Origin: Aequorivita sp.
GTDB lineage: Bacteria > Bacteroidota > Bacteroidia > Flavobacteriales > Flavobacteriaceae
Length of the DNA: 57,491 nt
Assembly (NCBI GenBank): GCA_002715485.1
Contig: PAZL01000066.1
Location: forward strand, 1 to 57,491
Reading direction: 5' to 3'
A program made the position numbers and the translations under genes. Shown here in pieces: positions 25,596 to 34,777 of the stretch (position 1 is its first letter; every line of letters begins with the position of its first letter). Below the pieces are notes generated by a model. The model saw nothing but the letters and a program-made list of their open reading frames with translations. It searched no databases and was not told the origin of the DNA.

Positions 25596-26222
25596 ATGAA
25601 AACATTAAAATATATAACCCTTTTTGCTGCAATTTCAACTTCACTTTTATTTGTGCAGTGTAAAGACGATGACGATAATGTAATAACACAGGAAACCTGT
25701 ACGGACGGAATTATGAACGGAGAGGAAACAGGGGTAGATTGTGGCGGGCCTGATTGCCAGCCTTGCGGATTAGTACTTGATTTTAGTGGGACTTATATAC
25801 AAGAGGATCAAATGGGACGTCCCGGTATAAATACCGTTTTTGGAACTGAAGGATTTAAAGACGCTTTTAACGTAACTGTACCTTCACAAATGCAAGCTGC
25901 ATTTCAGGAAAAATTTGAAACTAAATTATTGGGCTTAAATCCAGCCTATACTAGCAATGCATTGGGTCTAGATGCATCAACTTTTACAACAGTACTCTCT
26001 AACGATGTACTTTGGTTGGCACAATCTGGAGTTACTACCTATTTTAACGGTACCGAAATACTGACGGGTAGAGCTTTGAGTGATGATGTAATAGATGTAT
26101 CGTTATTGTTGATCTTTGGCGGGCCAATGGGTGATCAAAACCCTGGGCTTACAAGCGATGGAGTACCAACGAATGATGCTGCTTTTTCAAATAGCTTCCC
26201 GTATCTGGCTGGACCTTTTTAA
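25596..26222 (+). CDS. lipoprotein with DUF4331-like domain
   Basis: 208-aa lipoprotein. The signal ends in LLFVQC, with the lipid-modified Cys22, and a spacer with an Asp-rich run follows. Residues 34-53 have TCTDGIMNGEETGVDCGGPD, a cysteine-rich motif seen in many flavobacterial surface lipoproteins. The C-terminal half (about 100-208, ending NSFPYLAGPF) resembles the end of DUF4331 proteins. It and the previous gene, 27 bp upstream, look like the two halves of the longer DUF4331 family. A terminator follows the stop. Confidence 0.8.
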   Translation: MKTLKYITLFAAISTSLLFVQCKDDDDNVITQETCTDGIMNGEETGVDCGGPDCQPCGLVLDFSGTYIQEDQMGRPGINTVFGTEGFKDAFNVTVPSQMQAAFQEKFETKLLGLNPAYTSNALGLDASTFTTVLSNDVLWLAQSGVTTYFNGTEILTGRALSDDVIDVSLLLIFGGPMGDQNPGLTSDGVPTNDAAFSNSFPYLAGPF

Positions 26223-26245
26223 AAGATCTAATTTAAACTCAGAAA

Positions 26246-26270
26246 AGAGAACCCCGGTGTTCTCTTTTTT
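26246..26270 (+). terminator. rho-independent terminator
   Basis: Hairpin AGAGAAC-CCCGGT-GTTCTCT followed by a run of T, about 24 bp after the lipoprotein stop. Confidence 0.85.
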
Positions 26271-26308
26271 GTTTCATAATAAGAGAAACAAAGCTTAATA
26301 TCCAACGT

Positions 26309-27589
26309 ATGAAAAAACTCGTTACAATAATAATTGTGTTCGCAGCTCTATTGGGATGCCAGGAAAAGAGAGAAAAAATTACAGATAGCAAAGACTACGA
26401 TAAATATTTAAATACTGCAAATACGCCTTCAAAAGATGCTATTCAAAAAGATTTGGAGTTTTGGCAAAATCGTTATAACAATGATACAACGCATTTAATG
26501 GAGATGAGCCGTTTAGCCGGAATACATGCTGCGCTTTTCGGAAGTACAGGCAATATTTCTGAATTGAAGACTTCAGAAGAATTGATCAAAAAATCGCACG
26601 ACATAGCTGCTCGCAACAAAGACACTTATCTGCGAAGCTTGGCCCACAATTACATATCACAACATCGGTTTAAGGAAGCACAGGTACTATTGGATAGTGC
26701 ATATATTTATCCTGACAACAGAAAAGAAACAGAAATGATGCTTTTTGATGTTGCGATGGAATTGGGCAATTACAAAAGTGCTGATACTCTGCTTGGAAAA
26801 ATTAAAGACCCAAAAGATTTCAATTATTTAATTCGCTTGGCAAAATGGAGTGACCACGAGGGCAATCTTGATGCGGCAATTAAATATCTGGAACAAGCCA
26901 AGCAAATAGCCGAAGAACGCGATAACAAAAGTTTAAAATTATGGATTTACAGTAATATTGGTGATTTTTATGGCCATGCCGGCCGCCTTGAGGATTCTTA
27001 TAATAGTTACTTAAAAACATTGGAGCTTGAGCCGGACAACCATTATGTAAAAAAGCAGATAGCTTGGATGGTTTATTCTGCTGAAAAAAATACTGAAGAA
27101 GCCAATAGAATTTTAGACTCTATTATGGTCAACCACAAAGCACCCGATTATAATCTTTTAAAAGCTGAGATAGCGGCTTACAATGAAAATATTTCCGAAG
27201 AAGAAAAACAATACGAGTTGTTTTTAAAGAAAGCTGAAAACCCTGATTACGGAGCTATGTATAATACCTATTTAATTAATCTATATGCTGAAAAGGATCC
27301 AGAAAAGGCATTGAAATTGGCTGCAATAGAAATTAACAATCGTGCTACTCCAGAAACCTATCAATTGTTGGCGTATACACAATTAAAAGTAGGCCATAAG
27401 GAAGCTGCCCTAAAAACGATAGAGGAGTATGTAGCAGGTAAAACAGAAGAACCTAAGGCTCTTTTTCATTCGGCGTTGGTCTATAAAGCCAATGGCATGG
27501 ATAAGCAAGTAGCTATTTTAAAAGAAGAGCTTTTAGGGGCTAGTTATGAATTAGGCCCAGTAAAAGCCAAAGAGATTGAAAAATTATAA
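26309..27589 (+). CDS. TPR lipoprotein
   Basis: 426-aa lipoprotein (signal ending in ALLGC) with tetratricopeptide repeats through most of its length, such as YNSYLKTLELEPDNHYVKK. No enzymatic motif. It follows the DUF4331 genes, but the terminator between them means it probably has its own promoter or is read through. TPR partner of DUF4331 proteins is a recurrent flavobacterial arrangement. Confidence 0.8.
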   Translation: MKKLVTIIIVFAALLGCQEKREKITDSKDYDKYLNTANTPSKDAIQKDLEFWQNRYNNDTTHLMEMSRLAGIHAALFGSTGNISELKTSEELIKKSHDIAARNKDTYLRSLAHNYISQHRFKEAQVLLDSAYIYPDNRKETEMMLFDVAMELGNYKSADTLLGKIKDPKDFNYLIRLAKWSDHEGNLDAAIKYLEQAKQIAEERDNKSLKLWIYSNIGDFYGHAGRLEDSYNSYLKTLELEPDNHYVKKQIAWMVYSAEKNTEEANRILDSIMVNHKAPDYNLLKAEIAAYNENISEEEKQYELFLKKAENPDYGAMYNTYLINLYAEKDPEKALKLAAIEINNRATPETYQLLAYTQLKVGHKEAALKTIEEYVAGKTEEPKALFHSALVYKANGMDKQVAILKEELLGASYELGPVKAKEIEKL

Positions 27590-27641
27590 ATAATTGAAAA
27601 CCAAACCCTGCTATTTTACGTAAATATAGTTGAGGTTGGTT

Positions 27642-27663
27642 ATCTATCAAGAAATTGATAGAT
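27642..27663. other. hairpin with GAAA tetraloop
   Basis: ATCTATCAA-GAAA-TTGATAGAT, a perfect 9-bp stem closed by a GNRA loop, 53 bp after the TPR stop. No T-run; possibly an RNA-stability element at the end of the TPR transcript. Confidence 0.5.
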
Positions 27664-27668
27664 TTTAC

Positions 27669-27701
27669 AAAACCGGTAAATCCGGTTTTCAGAGTTTTTT
27701 T
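27669..27701 (+). terminator. rho-independent terminator
   Basis: AAAACCGG-TAAAT-CCGGTTTT, then CAGAG and seven Ts. Ends the TPR transcript. Confidence 0.8.
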
Positions 27702-27709
27702 GTTAGTTG

Positions 27710-27740
27710 AAGCGTCCGCCGTTGGCGGACGCTTTTATTT
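27710..27740. terminator. GC-rich bidirectional terminator hairpin
   Basis: AAGCGTCCGCC-GTT-GGCGGACGCTT, an 11-bp perfect stem with a 3-base loop followed on the plus strand by TTATTTT. It lies between convergent transcripts and could also stop the anti-sigma gene on the minus strand. Its GC content contrasts with the surroundings. Confidence 0.75.
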
Positions 27741-27761
27741 TATACATGGATATTTTTAAAC

Positions 27762-28556
27762 TTAAATAGTTATAACCCCTAAGGTGTATAGCTGGGACAT
27801 AGTTGGCGTTTCACTACCGCCTTCTGGTTCTAGGGTAATCCCGAAAGCTTCAGCATCCGGAAAATTCACAAACTTAAAAATACCTTCACCCATTTCATTA
27901 TCTGTCGTGATTAAACCCATACTTGTTGGGGTAAGCGGTTCCATTTTAAGAGACCACACTTGATATACCTTTCCTCGCGGCGGAGTGGGAAGTCCTTTGG
28001 TATCTATATATGCAATATTTTCCTGTTTGTTAAGATAAACTTTTGCAAATGCCTCGGGAGCCACTGCTTGATTACCGGGAAGTGTATATACTTGATATTC
28101 TTTTGACCTCAAAACTTCAAGAACTTCATTGTTTTCAGCCAATTGGTTTTCAACTTTTGATTTTTCTTCACGTAAAACCGTATTCTCTGTAGTTGTAACT
28201 TGAATTGAGTTGTTTAGATCATTGGTTTGTTTAAGCATCCACAGAATTCCGCCCATAAATAGAATAGCTGCGGCCCAACCTGTTATTGCAGGCCAGTTAA
28301 TTGATCTTACTTTGCTGTTTTCAGTATTGCTATGGTTTCTTATAGCATTCAATATAGCTGTCCAGCTCATTGCTTGAACGGGTGGCGCAACGGTCTCTGC
28401 CAAATGCAATAAGGATTGTTCAATAAGTTCTACTTCGTGCCTTACTTCGGGAAAATCCTGAATTGCCTTTTGTATTTCCAAGGCTTTATCTTCGGGTAAG
28501 GCGCCGCAGACGTACAGTTCTAAATTTCCTGATGCTATTAATTCTTCGGGGTTCAT
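27762..28556 (-). CDS. anti-sigma factor, RskA family
   Basis: 264-aa transmembrane regulator. The N-terminal cytoplasmic domain (about 1-75, with EELIASGNLELYVCGALPED) resembles the zinc-finger/anti-sigma region but has only one cysteine here. The membrane helix is near 92-112, a coiled coil around 120-150, then the RskA C-terminal domain with PRGKVYQVWSLKMEP and a late EPEGGSETPT, as in anti-sigma-K factors. It starts 5 bp after the ECF sigma gene, so the two are co-transcribed and it should bind that sigma. Confidence 0.92.
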   Translation of the reverse strand: MNPEELIASGNLELYVCGALPEDKALEIQKAIQDFPEVRHEVELIEQSLLHLAETVAPPVQAMSWTAILNAIRNHSNTENSKVRSINWPAITGWAAAILFMGGILWMLKQTNDLNNSIQVTTTENTVLREEKSKVENQLAENNEVLEVLRSKEYQVYTLPGNQAVAPEAFAKVYLNKQENIAYIDTKGLPTPPRGKVYQVWSLKMEPLTPTSMGLITTDNEMGEGIFKFVNFPDAEAFGITLEPEGGSETPTMSQLYTLGVITI

Positions 28557-28561
28557 AATGT

Positions 28562-29095
28562 TTATCCTAAAACCATTACCCTCAATTCATTGATACAGGT
28601 TCGGTTTCGTGTTTTTAATGTTCCTAATGGTATTTCCAATGTTTTTGATGCTTCTGCTTGCGTAAAGCCCTTAAAATATAAAAGGTCTATTATTTTTATA
28701 CATGCAGGTTTGAGCGCGTCAACAAATTTTTTCAAACCTATTGTATTTGTTTTTTTATTTAAACTATCGGAGGATGATAATATATCTACGAAATTTGTAG
28801 TACTTAGGTTTTTTCGGGAGTTTTTAAATGCTTTTGATCGGGTTTCGTCAATTGCGGTGTTGCGCGCAATGTTCAGAAGCCAAGTGAAAAATCGCCCTTT
28901 ATTTACTGAATATGAATTAGCGTTGTTCCAAACTTTTATGAAGACATCCTGCAAAAGCTCTTCAGCTGTTTCTTCGTCTAATACAATGCTGTATATTATT
29001 CCATAAATGGCTTCGCTATACATAGTATATAATTGGGAAAAAGCTTTCTCGTTCCCGTTTTGCATCTCGATGATGAGATTATTGGGTTGCTCCAT
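28562..29095 (-). CDS. ECF RNA polymerase sigma factor (SigK-like)
   Basis: 177-aa ECF sigma factor; I use the methionine at 29095 (MEQPNNLIIEM), as the extra residues upstream look like untranslated leader. Region 2 is clear (EELLQDVFIKVWNNANSY, RFFTWLLNIARNTAIDETRS) and region 4 reads KGFTQAEASKTLEIPLGTLK. It pairs with the RskA protein, forming a sigma/anti-sigma unit, and is divergent from the M36 peptidase gene. Confidence 0.93.
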   Translation of the reverse strand: MEQPNNLIIEMQNGNEKAFSQLYTMYSEAIYGIIYSIVLDEETAEELLQDVFIKVWNNANSYSVNKGRFFTWLLNIARNTAIDETRSKAFKNSRKNLSTTNFVDILSSSDSLNKKTNTIGLKKFVDALKPACIKIIDLLYFKGFTQAEASKTLEIPLGTLKTRNRTCINELRVMVLG

Positions 29096-29220
29096 AGCAG
29101 AATTTTTGAAAGTAAATGTAGTAAAATTATTAAGAAAATTCTTCACATTAATTTTCGAGCTATAAAAATGTTTTTTTAGGTAATTATTATGTTAAATTTC
29201 AATGGAATTTTAAGAAAAAG

Positions 29221-29250
29221 TTGTGAAAAAATTAATTTTTAATAGCTTTA
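29221..29250 (+). promoter_or_regulatory. candidate promoter of the M36 peptidase gene
   Basis: TTG (29221-29223), 19 bp, then TAGCTTTA (29243-29250), one base off the TAnnTTTG box. The spacing is right for the Bacteroidota housekeeping sigma. Confidence 0.4.
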
Positions 29251-29299
29251 CAAAACTTAACCATGTTATGTCTAATATTAATCTAAACAAATCAAAAAA

Positions 29300-32200
29300 A
29301 TGAAAAAAGTTACCCGGAGTTTTTTCCTGGCAATCTTGCTCATATTTTCGGGCACAATGGTTGCTCAGAATTTTTCAGGAGCAATCGACCAGCAACTAAA
29401 TCATTATGTAGAGCAAAATGATTTATTGCCACAGGATGCGCAGTGGCAAGTAACGAGCGAAACCCAAAGTAGGATGAGCGGTATTCAGCACGTTTACTTC
29501 AGACAATTACTAAATGGAATTGAAATTTACGGTACAGAATCTAGTATCCACCTTGCATCAAATGGGCGGGTAATTTCAAAAGACAGCAAATTTATAAAAA
29601 ACACTTCTCAAAAACGCAAAGGTTCAAATTCTCCAGCACTTACGGCTATTCAGGCTGTTCAAGCAGCAGCTGGACATTTGAATTATGCACTTTCCGGTTC
29701 CCTTTCAGTATTGCAAGGGGCAGAGGGTGTTGATAGAAAAACATTATTGAGCGACGGCGGAATCTCCTTAAGCCCCATACCTGCAAGGCTGATGTATGCT
29801 ATAAATGATAATAATGAGTTGGTTTTAACATGGGATATATCAATCGAAGAAAAAAGTCAACAAGATTGGTGGAGTTTAAGAATTGATGCCAATACTGGCG
29901 AAATAGTTAACCAAGCCAATTGGATGGTAAGTTGTGCAATTCATCACGATCACAGCAATGATGTTAAAGAAATGAATTTCAATGCAAACTTGTATGACAT
30001 TCCAAATTACAATGAGATTGTAGCAAATAATAATGCGGCATGCACAGAATGTTATGAAGTATTTGCATTGCCACTTGAAAGTCCGTATTATGGAACTCGT
30101 ACCATTGAGGTTCAACCTGCAAATGCTACTGCTTCACCCTTTGGATGGCATGATACTGATGGCGTTGCTGGTGCTGAATATACTACAACCCGCGGTAACA
30201 ACGTAAATGCATATGAAGATGGAAACAATCCTGGGTACCAACCAAATGCTGGTTCAGATTTAGAATTTACCGGCTATCCATTCAGTCAAACATATACTAA
30301 CGCAAACCAATATGAGGATGCTGCAATCACAAATCTTTTCTATATGAATAATGTTTTTCACGACATTATGTACCAATATGGATTTGATGAAATAAGCGGT
30401 AACTTTCAAGAAAATAACTACGGAAACGGAGGAGTTGGAAGTGATTCTGTAAATGCTGAGGCTCAAGATGGTTCTGGAACTTGTAACGCAAACTTTGGTA
30501 CACCTCCAGACGGTTCAAACCCAAGAATGCAAATGTACATTTGCAGTGATAAGGATGGCGACTATGACAATTTAGTAATTCTACACGAATATGGACATGG
30601 AATATCAAACCGTTTAACTGGTGGTCCTGGTGCTTCTGGATGTTTACAAAATGCAGAGCAAATGGGAGAAGGTTGGAGTGATTTCTTTGGTGTATTATTA
30701 ACCATTGAGCCAGGTGACGCTGGCACCGATTCTAGAGCGGTTGGCACATACCTTTTCGGCCAAGGCCAAGGAGGTGGAGGTATTCGTGATTATCCTTACA
30801 GTACTGATATGGGTGTGAATCCACAAACGTATGATTTTATAAAAACTGCGGCCGTACCTCACGGAGTAGGTTCAGTTTGGGCTGAAATGCTATGGGAAGT
30901 AACCTGGGCATTGATAGACGAACACGGTTTTGATCCAGATATTTATAATTTTACTGGAGATGTAAGCCAAGATGCCGGTAACATACAAGCTTTGGCTTTA
31001 GTTACGGAAGGTATGAAACTACAACCTTGTAGTCCAGGTTTTGTGGACGGTCGTGATGCAATTTTTGCCGCAGATCAAGCACTTTATGGTGGAGCCAATG
31101 AATGTCTTCTTTGGGATGCATTTGCAAAGAGAGGTTTAGGATTTAGTGCGAATCAAGGTTCTTCTGGTAGCAGAAGTGACGGTACACAAGCTTTTGATAC
31201 TCCTTCACAAACAGCTTCACTTTCAGTTCTTGAAGAAGTTTGCGCATCTTCTGAAGTGCTTACAGATTTAGGTGGTGGTAGCCCGAGCGGCGGTACTTAC
31301 AGTGGCCCAGGAGTAACTGATGATGGAAATGGTTCTACATTTACTTTTGATCCTTCTGTAGCTGGTGTAGGTGTACATACTATTACATATGATGTTTCCG
31401 CTGGTCCTTGTTCGGTAGCTTCTTCTGCCACAGACACGATTGAAGTACTTGCAGTTCCTGCTGGACCGACTACTACGGGAGTACCAGATTTTTGTGTGGG
31501 AGAATCAGTAACCGTTACTGCAACACTTAATGACCCTAACAATGTAATTAGATGGTTTGATGCTCCAACAGGAGGAAACTTCCTTTTTGAGGGTGAATCA
31601 TACACTTTTACACCGGCTGGATCTATAGACGTTTATGCCCAGGAAAGTGCTCCAGGTCCATTATCACAATTGGTTATTTCAGAAATTAATTTAGAAACAC
31701 CTGATAGATTTGAGATTCAAAACGTGGGTGTAGCTAAAGACTACACTGGATATAAAGTTGCCGTTAGTGATACTCCTTATGCAGATATTAACGCTGTAAA
31801 CACAATTGTAAAGGATTTGAGCAGTATGGGAGCCAATTCAGTTATGGATTGGAATGATGATAGCGGTTCTGGATATTGGGGAAATAACTTATTCTGGGAT
31901 AATGCTGGAACTGGATGGATATTGATAATTGACCCAAGCGGAGATGTAGTTGATTCTGTTTTCTGGAATTTCAGCGCTGCCGAGATTGCTGGCTTTAACG
32001 TAACCATATCTGGTTTCAATATTACTGCTGCTGACTTAGATTGGACCGGAGTAGGAGCTAATTTATCAATAGACTGTTCTTCAGGATCTTTCAGAAGAGT
32101 TGGTGATGCAAATACAGCTGCTGATTGGTCTGGAACTTGTGAAGTTGCTGATTTTGGTGCGCCAAACAGCGATATCAACTTAGGAACTCCCGGATGTCCT

Positions 32201-32746
32201 GGTGAACGTACAATAGCAGAAGTTATAGCTGAAACAGAAGATCCTGTTATAACTTGCCCTGCAAATGTTACTGTTGAAGTTAACCAAGGAGAACAATTTA
32301 CATTGCCAGATTATACTGGTGATGCATCTGCAACGGATAACTGCCCAGATCCTGTAATTACGCAAGATCCTGCAGCTGGCACAATGGTTGGTCCTGGTGT
32401 AACAACAATGACAATGACTGCTACTGATGGTGCCGGTAATGAAGACACTTGTACTTTTACGGTTACTGTAGATGAAATTTTAGGACTTGGAGATAATGAA
32501 TTTTATAACAACATTTTATTATATCCAAACCCAACGACAGGCGAACTTACCTTGTTGAATAGAACTACTACTCAGCTCAATAACGCTGTTGTTACAGATG
32601 TAAAAGGTAGAGTGATTAAAACAATAGACTTAAGCGAAGCGGGAATGGAAACCAATTTCTCTTTGGAAAGTCTTGCCACAGGAATGTATTTTGTAAAAAT
32701 AAATGCAGCAGATACAAGCATTGTGAAGCGTATTGTGAAACAATAA
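29300..32746 (+). CDS. secreted M36 (fungalysin) metallopeptidase with T9SS sorting domain
   Basis: 1148-aa exported zinc peptidase. Signal peptide 1-22 (ending VAQ), an FTP-type propeptide (about 25-210), and the M36 catalytic domain with the zinc motif HEYGH at 429-433 and a downstream EQMGEGWSDFF that supplies the third ligand region. Then Ig-like repeats (about 640-760), a lamin-tail-like domain starting LVISEINLETPDRFEI (about 790-970), an HYR domain (ITCPANVTVEVNQG) and a type A T9SS sorting domain beginning ILLYPNPTTGELTLL and ending VKQ. It presumably degrades extracellular protein for nutrition. Divergent from the ECF sigma pair. Confidence 0.93.
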   Translation: MKKVTRSFFLAILLIFSGTMVAQNFSGAIDQQLNHYVEQNDLLPQDAQWQVTSETQSRMSGIQHVYFRQLLNGIEIYGTESSIHLASNGRVISKDSKFIKNTSQKRKGSNSPALTAIQAVQAAAGHLNYALSGSLSVLQGAEGVDRKTLLSDGGISLSPIPARLMYAINDNNELVLTWDISIEEKSQQDWWSLRIDANTGEIVNQANWMVSCAIHHDHSNDVKEMNFNANLYDIPNYNEIVANNNAACTECYEVFALPLESPYYGTRTIEVQPANATASPFGWHDTDGVAGAEYTTTRGNNVNAYEDGNNPGYQPNAGSDLEFTGYPFSQTYTNANQYEDAAITNLFYMNNVFHDIMYQYGFDEISGNFQENNYGNGGVGSDSVNAEAQDGSGTCNANFGTPPDGSNPRMQMYICSDKDGDYDNLVILHEYGHGISNRLTGGPGASGCLQNAEQMGEGWSDFFGVLLTIEPGDAGTDSRAVGTYLFGQGQGGGGIRDYPYSTDMGVNPQTYDFIKTAAVPHGVGSVWAEMLWEVTWALIDEHGFDPDIYNFTGDVSQDAGNIQALALVTEGMKLQPCSPGFVDGRDAIFAADQALYGGANECLLWDAFAKRGLGFSANQGSSGSRSDGTQAFDTPSQTASLSVLEEVCASSEVLTDLGGGSPSGGTYSGPGVTDDGNGSTFTFDPSVAGVGVHTITYDVSAGPCSVASSATDTIEVLAVPAGPTTTGVPDFCVGESVTVTATLNDPNNVIRWFDAPTGGNFLFEGESYTFTPAGSIDVYAQESAPGPLSQLVISEINLETPDRFEIQNVGVAKDYTGYKVAVSDTPYADINAVNTIVKDLSSMGANSVMDWNDDSGSGYWGNNLFWDNAGTGWILIIDPSGDVVDSVFWNFSAAEIAGFNVTISGFNITAADLDWTGVGANLSIDCSSGSFRRVGDANTAADWSGTCEVADFGAPNSDINLGTPGCPGERTIAEVIAETEDPVITCPANVTVEVNQGEQFTLPDYTGDASATDNCPDPVITQDPAAGTMVGPGVTTMTMTATDGAGNEDTCTFTVTVDEILGLGDNEFYNNILLYPNPTTGELTLLNRTTTQLNNAVVTDVKGRVIKTIDLSEAGMETNFSLESLATGMYFVKINAADTSIVKRIVKQ

Positions 32747-32768
32747 TTCCTGATTATCAAATTTTAAG

Positions 32769-32803
32769 AACCCGCGTCATTTTTTTTGACGCGGGTTTTT
32801 TTA
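32769..32803 (+). terminator. rho-independent terminator
   Basis: Perfect 11-bp stem AACCCGCGTCA / TGACGCGGGTT with a T-rich loop and T-run, directly after the peptidase gene. Confidence 0.9.
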
Positions 32804-32830
32804 CACCTCAGTTTTCGATAACTTTGGCAG

Positions 32831-33373
32831 ATGAAAAAAATTTTATTCCTAGCAGGAAGCAACAGTAGTAAATCCATTAACCATAAACTCGTTCGTTTTG
32901 CTTCATCACTAATTGTGGGGCACGAGGCTGAACTAATTAAATTGACAGATTACGACCTTCCTATGTATGGAGAAGATTGGGAGCGTGAACGAGGGTTCTC
33001 AGTAAACTTAAAAATGCTTTATAATAAAATAAAAGATGCCGATGCATTGGTCATTTCTGTAAACGAGCATAATGGAACAGTTTCAACTTATTTTAAAAAC
33101 ACGATTGATTGGCTTTCAAGACTGGACCGTAACTTTCTCAAAGAAAAGAAAGTCCTTTTAATGAGCACTTCAAACGGAAAACGTGGCGCTGCTTCTGCTT
33201 TGGAATATACAAAAAACGTACTTCCCAGATTCGGCGCTACAGTGGTAGAAAGCTTTAGCTTTCCTTCTTATTCAGAAAATTTTTCTGAAGAAACCGATGC
33301 TATTTCCAACGAAGTTTTATTACTTGGTTTTACAGATGTTCTTCAAAATTTTGTGCATCAAATTGAGCAATAA
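32831..33373 (+). CDS. NADPH-dependent FMN reductase
   Basis: 180-aa flavodoxin-fold oxidoreductase. The N-terminal ILFLAGSNSSKSINHKLVRF forms the FMN phosphate loop; DADALVISVNEHNGTVSTYFKNTIDWLSR is the family's central motif, and LLMSTSNGKRGAASALEY the later one. Cytosolic. It overlaps the pabB-like gene start by one base (TAATG), so they are translationally coupled; a functional link to folate synthesis is not obvious. Confidence 0.92.
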   Translation: MKKILFLAGSNSSKSINHKLVRFASSLIVGHEAELIKLTDYDLPMYGEDWERERGFSVNLKMLYNKIKDADALVISVNEHNGTVSTYFKNTIDWLSRLDRNFLKEKKVLLMSTSNGKRGAASALEYTKNVLPRFGATVVESFSFPSYSENFSEETDAISNEVLLLGFTDVLQNFVHQIEQ

Positions 33374-34674
33374 TGCGCACCGTAAAGAAATATCCCTTTT
33401 CTTTAACTGAAGATTCTAAAGCCCAGCTACTCCAATGGGTACAACAGTTTGATGAGGTTGTCTGGATGGATAGCAATAATTATTCACAAAACCATAAAAC
33501 CTATCAGGCAATTCTGGCAGTCGATGCTTTTACCGCTATAAAAACTGATGCTCACAATGCTTTTGATAAGTTAAAAGATTATCAAAACACTACAGCAGAT
33601 TGGATTTTTGGATATCTGACCTACGACCTTAAAAACGATGTGGAAAAGCTGAATTCCAATAATTTTGATGGCTTAGGTTTTCCCGATCTTTATTTTTTCC
33701 AACCAAAAAAAATCTTTCTTTTTTCTGAAGATAATGTTGAATTGCATTATCTGAATATGGTTGGTGATGAAATGGATTATGATTTCCATACTATTTCTAA
33801 AATTAATCAGCATCCCGAAGAATCTGCCGCAAAACAAAATATAAAAATAAGCATTCGTACCTCTAAAGATAACTACCTTAAGAAAGTGGAAGAGGTGCTT
33901 GAGCACATAAAACGGGGAGATATATATGAAGTAAACATATGTCAGGAATTTTATTCCGAAGATGCGGAAATCAATCCATTGGAAGCATTTATTCAGCTCA
34001 ATAGAATTTCCAAGCCTCCATTTTCAGTTTTTTTAAAGCTAAACGATATTTTTGCACTTTCAGCTTCGCCCGAACGTTATTTGAAAAGAACCGGAACTAC
34101 TGTTGTTTCCCAACCTATAAAGGGAACTGCAAAGCGTCTGCGAAATAAGAAGGAAGATTTAAAAATGGCGCAACAATTGGTAAAAGATCCTAAAGAACGT
34201 AGCGAAAATATAATGATTACAGATTTGGTTCGCAACGACCTTTCCCGCATTGCCGAGAAAGGCAGTGTTTCTGTTGAAGAACTTTGCACCATTTATACTT
34301 TTGAACAAGTGCATCAAATGATTTCCACGGTCACCTGTAACGTTGCTCAAAATACTTCTAGTGTTGAGATTTTAAGAAATACCTTCCCTATGGGCAGTAT
34401 GACTGGTGCGCCAAAAATTTCAGCAATGCAAATTATTGAAGAAATAGAAGACGCCAAACGTGGCTTATACAGCGGAGCTATCGGTTATTTTACTCCTTCG
34501 GGAAATTTTGATTTTAATGTTGTCATCAGAAGTATTCTCTATAATTCTTCTACTAAATATGTAAGTTTCTCCGTTGGTGGCGCCATTACAATAAACTCAG
34601 TCCCCGAAAGGGAATACGAAGAATGTTTGTTGAAAGCAAAGGCTATGCGCGAGGTTTTGAATAACCCTTTATAA
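33373..34674 (+). CDS. pabB: aminodeoxychorismate synthase component I-like protein
   Basis: 433-aa chorismate-binding enzyme. The motifs QPIKGTAKR and GSMTGAPKISAMQIIEEIE belong to the TrpE/PabB family, and the lysine of PIKGT is characteristic of PabB rather than TrpE. It has the LVRNDLSRIAEKGSV segment and a late GGAITINSVPEREYEE. It should combine chorismate and glutamine-derived ammonia into 4-amino-4-deoxychorismate for folate synthesis. No PabA or PabC is encoded next to it. The stop codon lies inside a palindromic operator of the next gene. Confidence 0.88.
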   Translation: MRTVKKYPFSLTEDSKAQLLQWVQQFDEVVWMDSNNYSQNHKTYQAILAVDAFTAIKTDAHNAFDKLKDYQNTTADWIFGYLTYDLKNDVEKLNSNNFDGLGFPDLYFFQPKKIFLFSEDNVELHYLNMVGDEMDYDFHTISKINQHPEESAAKQNIKISIRTSKDNYLKKVEEVLEHIKRGDIYEVNICQEFYSEDAEINPLEAFIQLNRISKPPFSVFLKLNDIFALSASPERYLKRTGTTVVSQPIKGTAKRLRNKKEDLKMAQQLVKDPKERSENIMITDLVRNDLSRIAEKGSVSVEELCTIYTFEQVHQMISTVTCNVAQNTSSVEILRNTFPMGSMTGAPKISAMQIIEEIEDAKRGLYSGAIGYFTPSGNFDFNVVIRSILYNSSTKYVSFSVGGAITINSVPEREYEECLLKAKAMREVLNNPL

Positions 34675-34749
34675 GTTCTAGAACTTATAAAAAGCATTTA
34701 TTAGTCTTTAAGCTTATAAAATACATTTATTAGTCTTTAAGCTAATAAA
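34668..34749. promoter_or_regulatory. triple operator upstream of satD
   Basis: Three 24-bp elements of the same form (8-bp arm, 8-bp spacer, 8-bp arm) start at 34668, 34697 and 34726, exactly 29 bp apart. Arms and spacers are TTTATAAG-TTCTAGAA-CTTATAAA, TTTATTAG-TCTTTAAG-CTTATAAA and TTTATTAG-TCTTTAAG-CTAATAAA. The first and third have perfectly matching arms; the second has one mismatch. The first also covers the pabB stop codon, and the third ends 4 bp before the -7 box of satD. Confidence 0.8.
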
Positions 34750-34753
34750 TTTA

Positions 34754-34761
34754 TATATTTG
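34754..34761 (+). promoter_or_regulatory. -7 box of the satD operon (TATATTTG)
   Basis: Perfect TAnnTTTG match, 16 bp before the ATG of satD. Its -33 region would lie inside the third operator, so binding there should repress. Confidence 0.7.
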
Positions 34762-34777
34762 AATAAATTTTAAAGAA

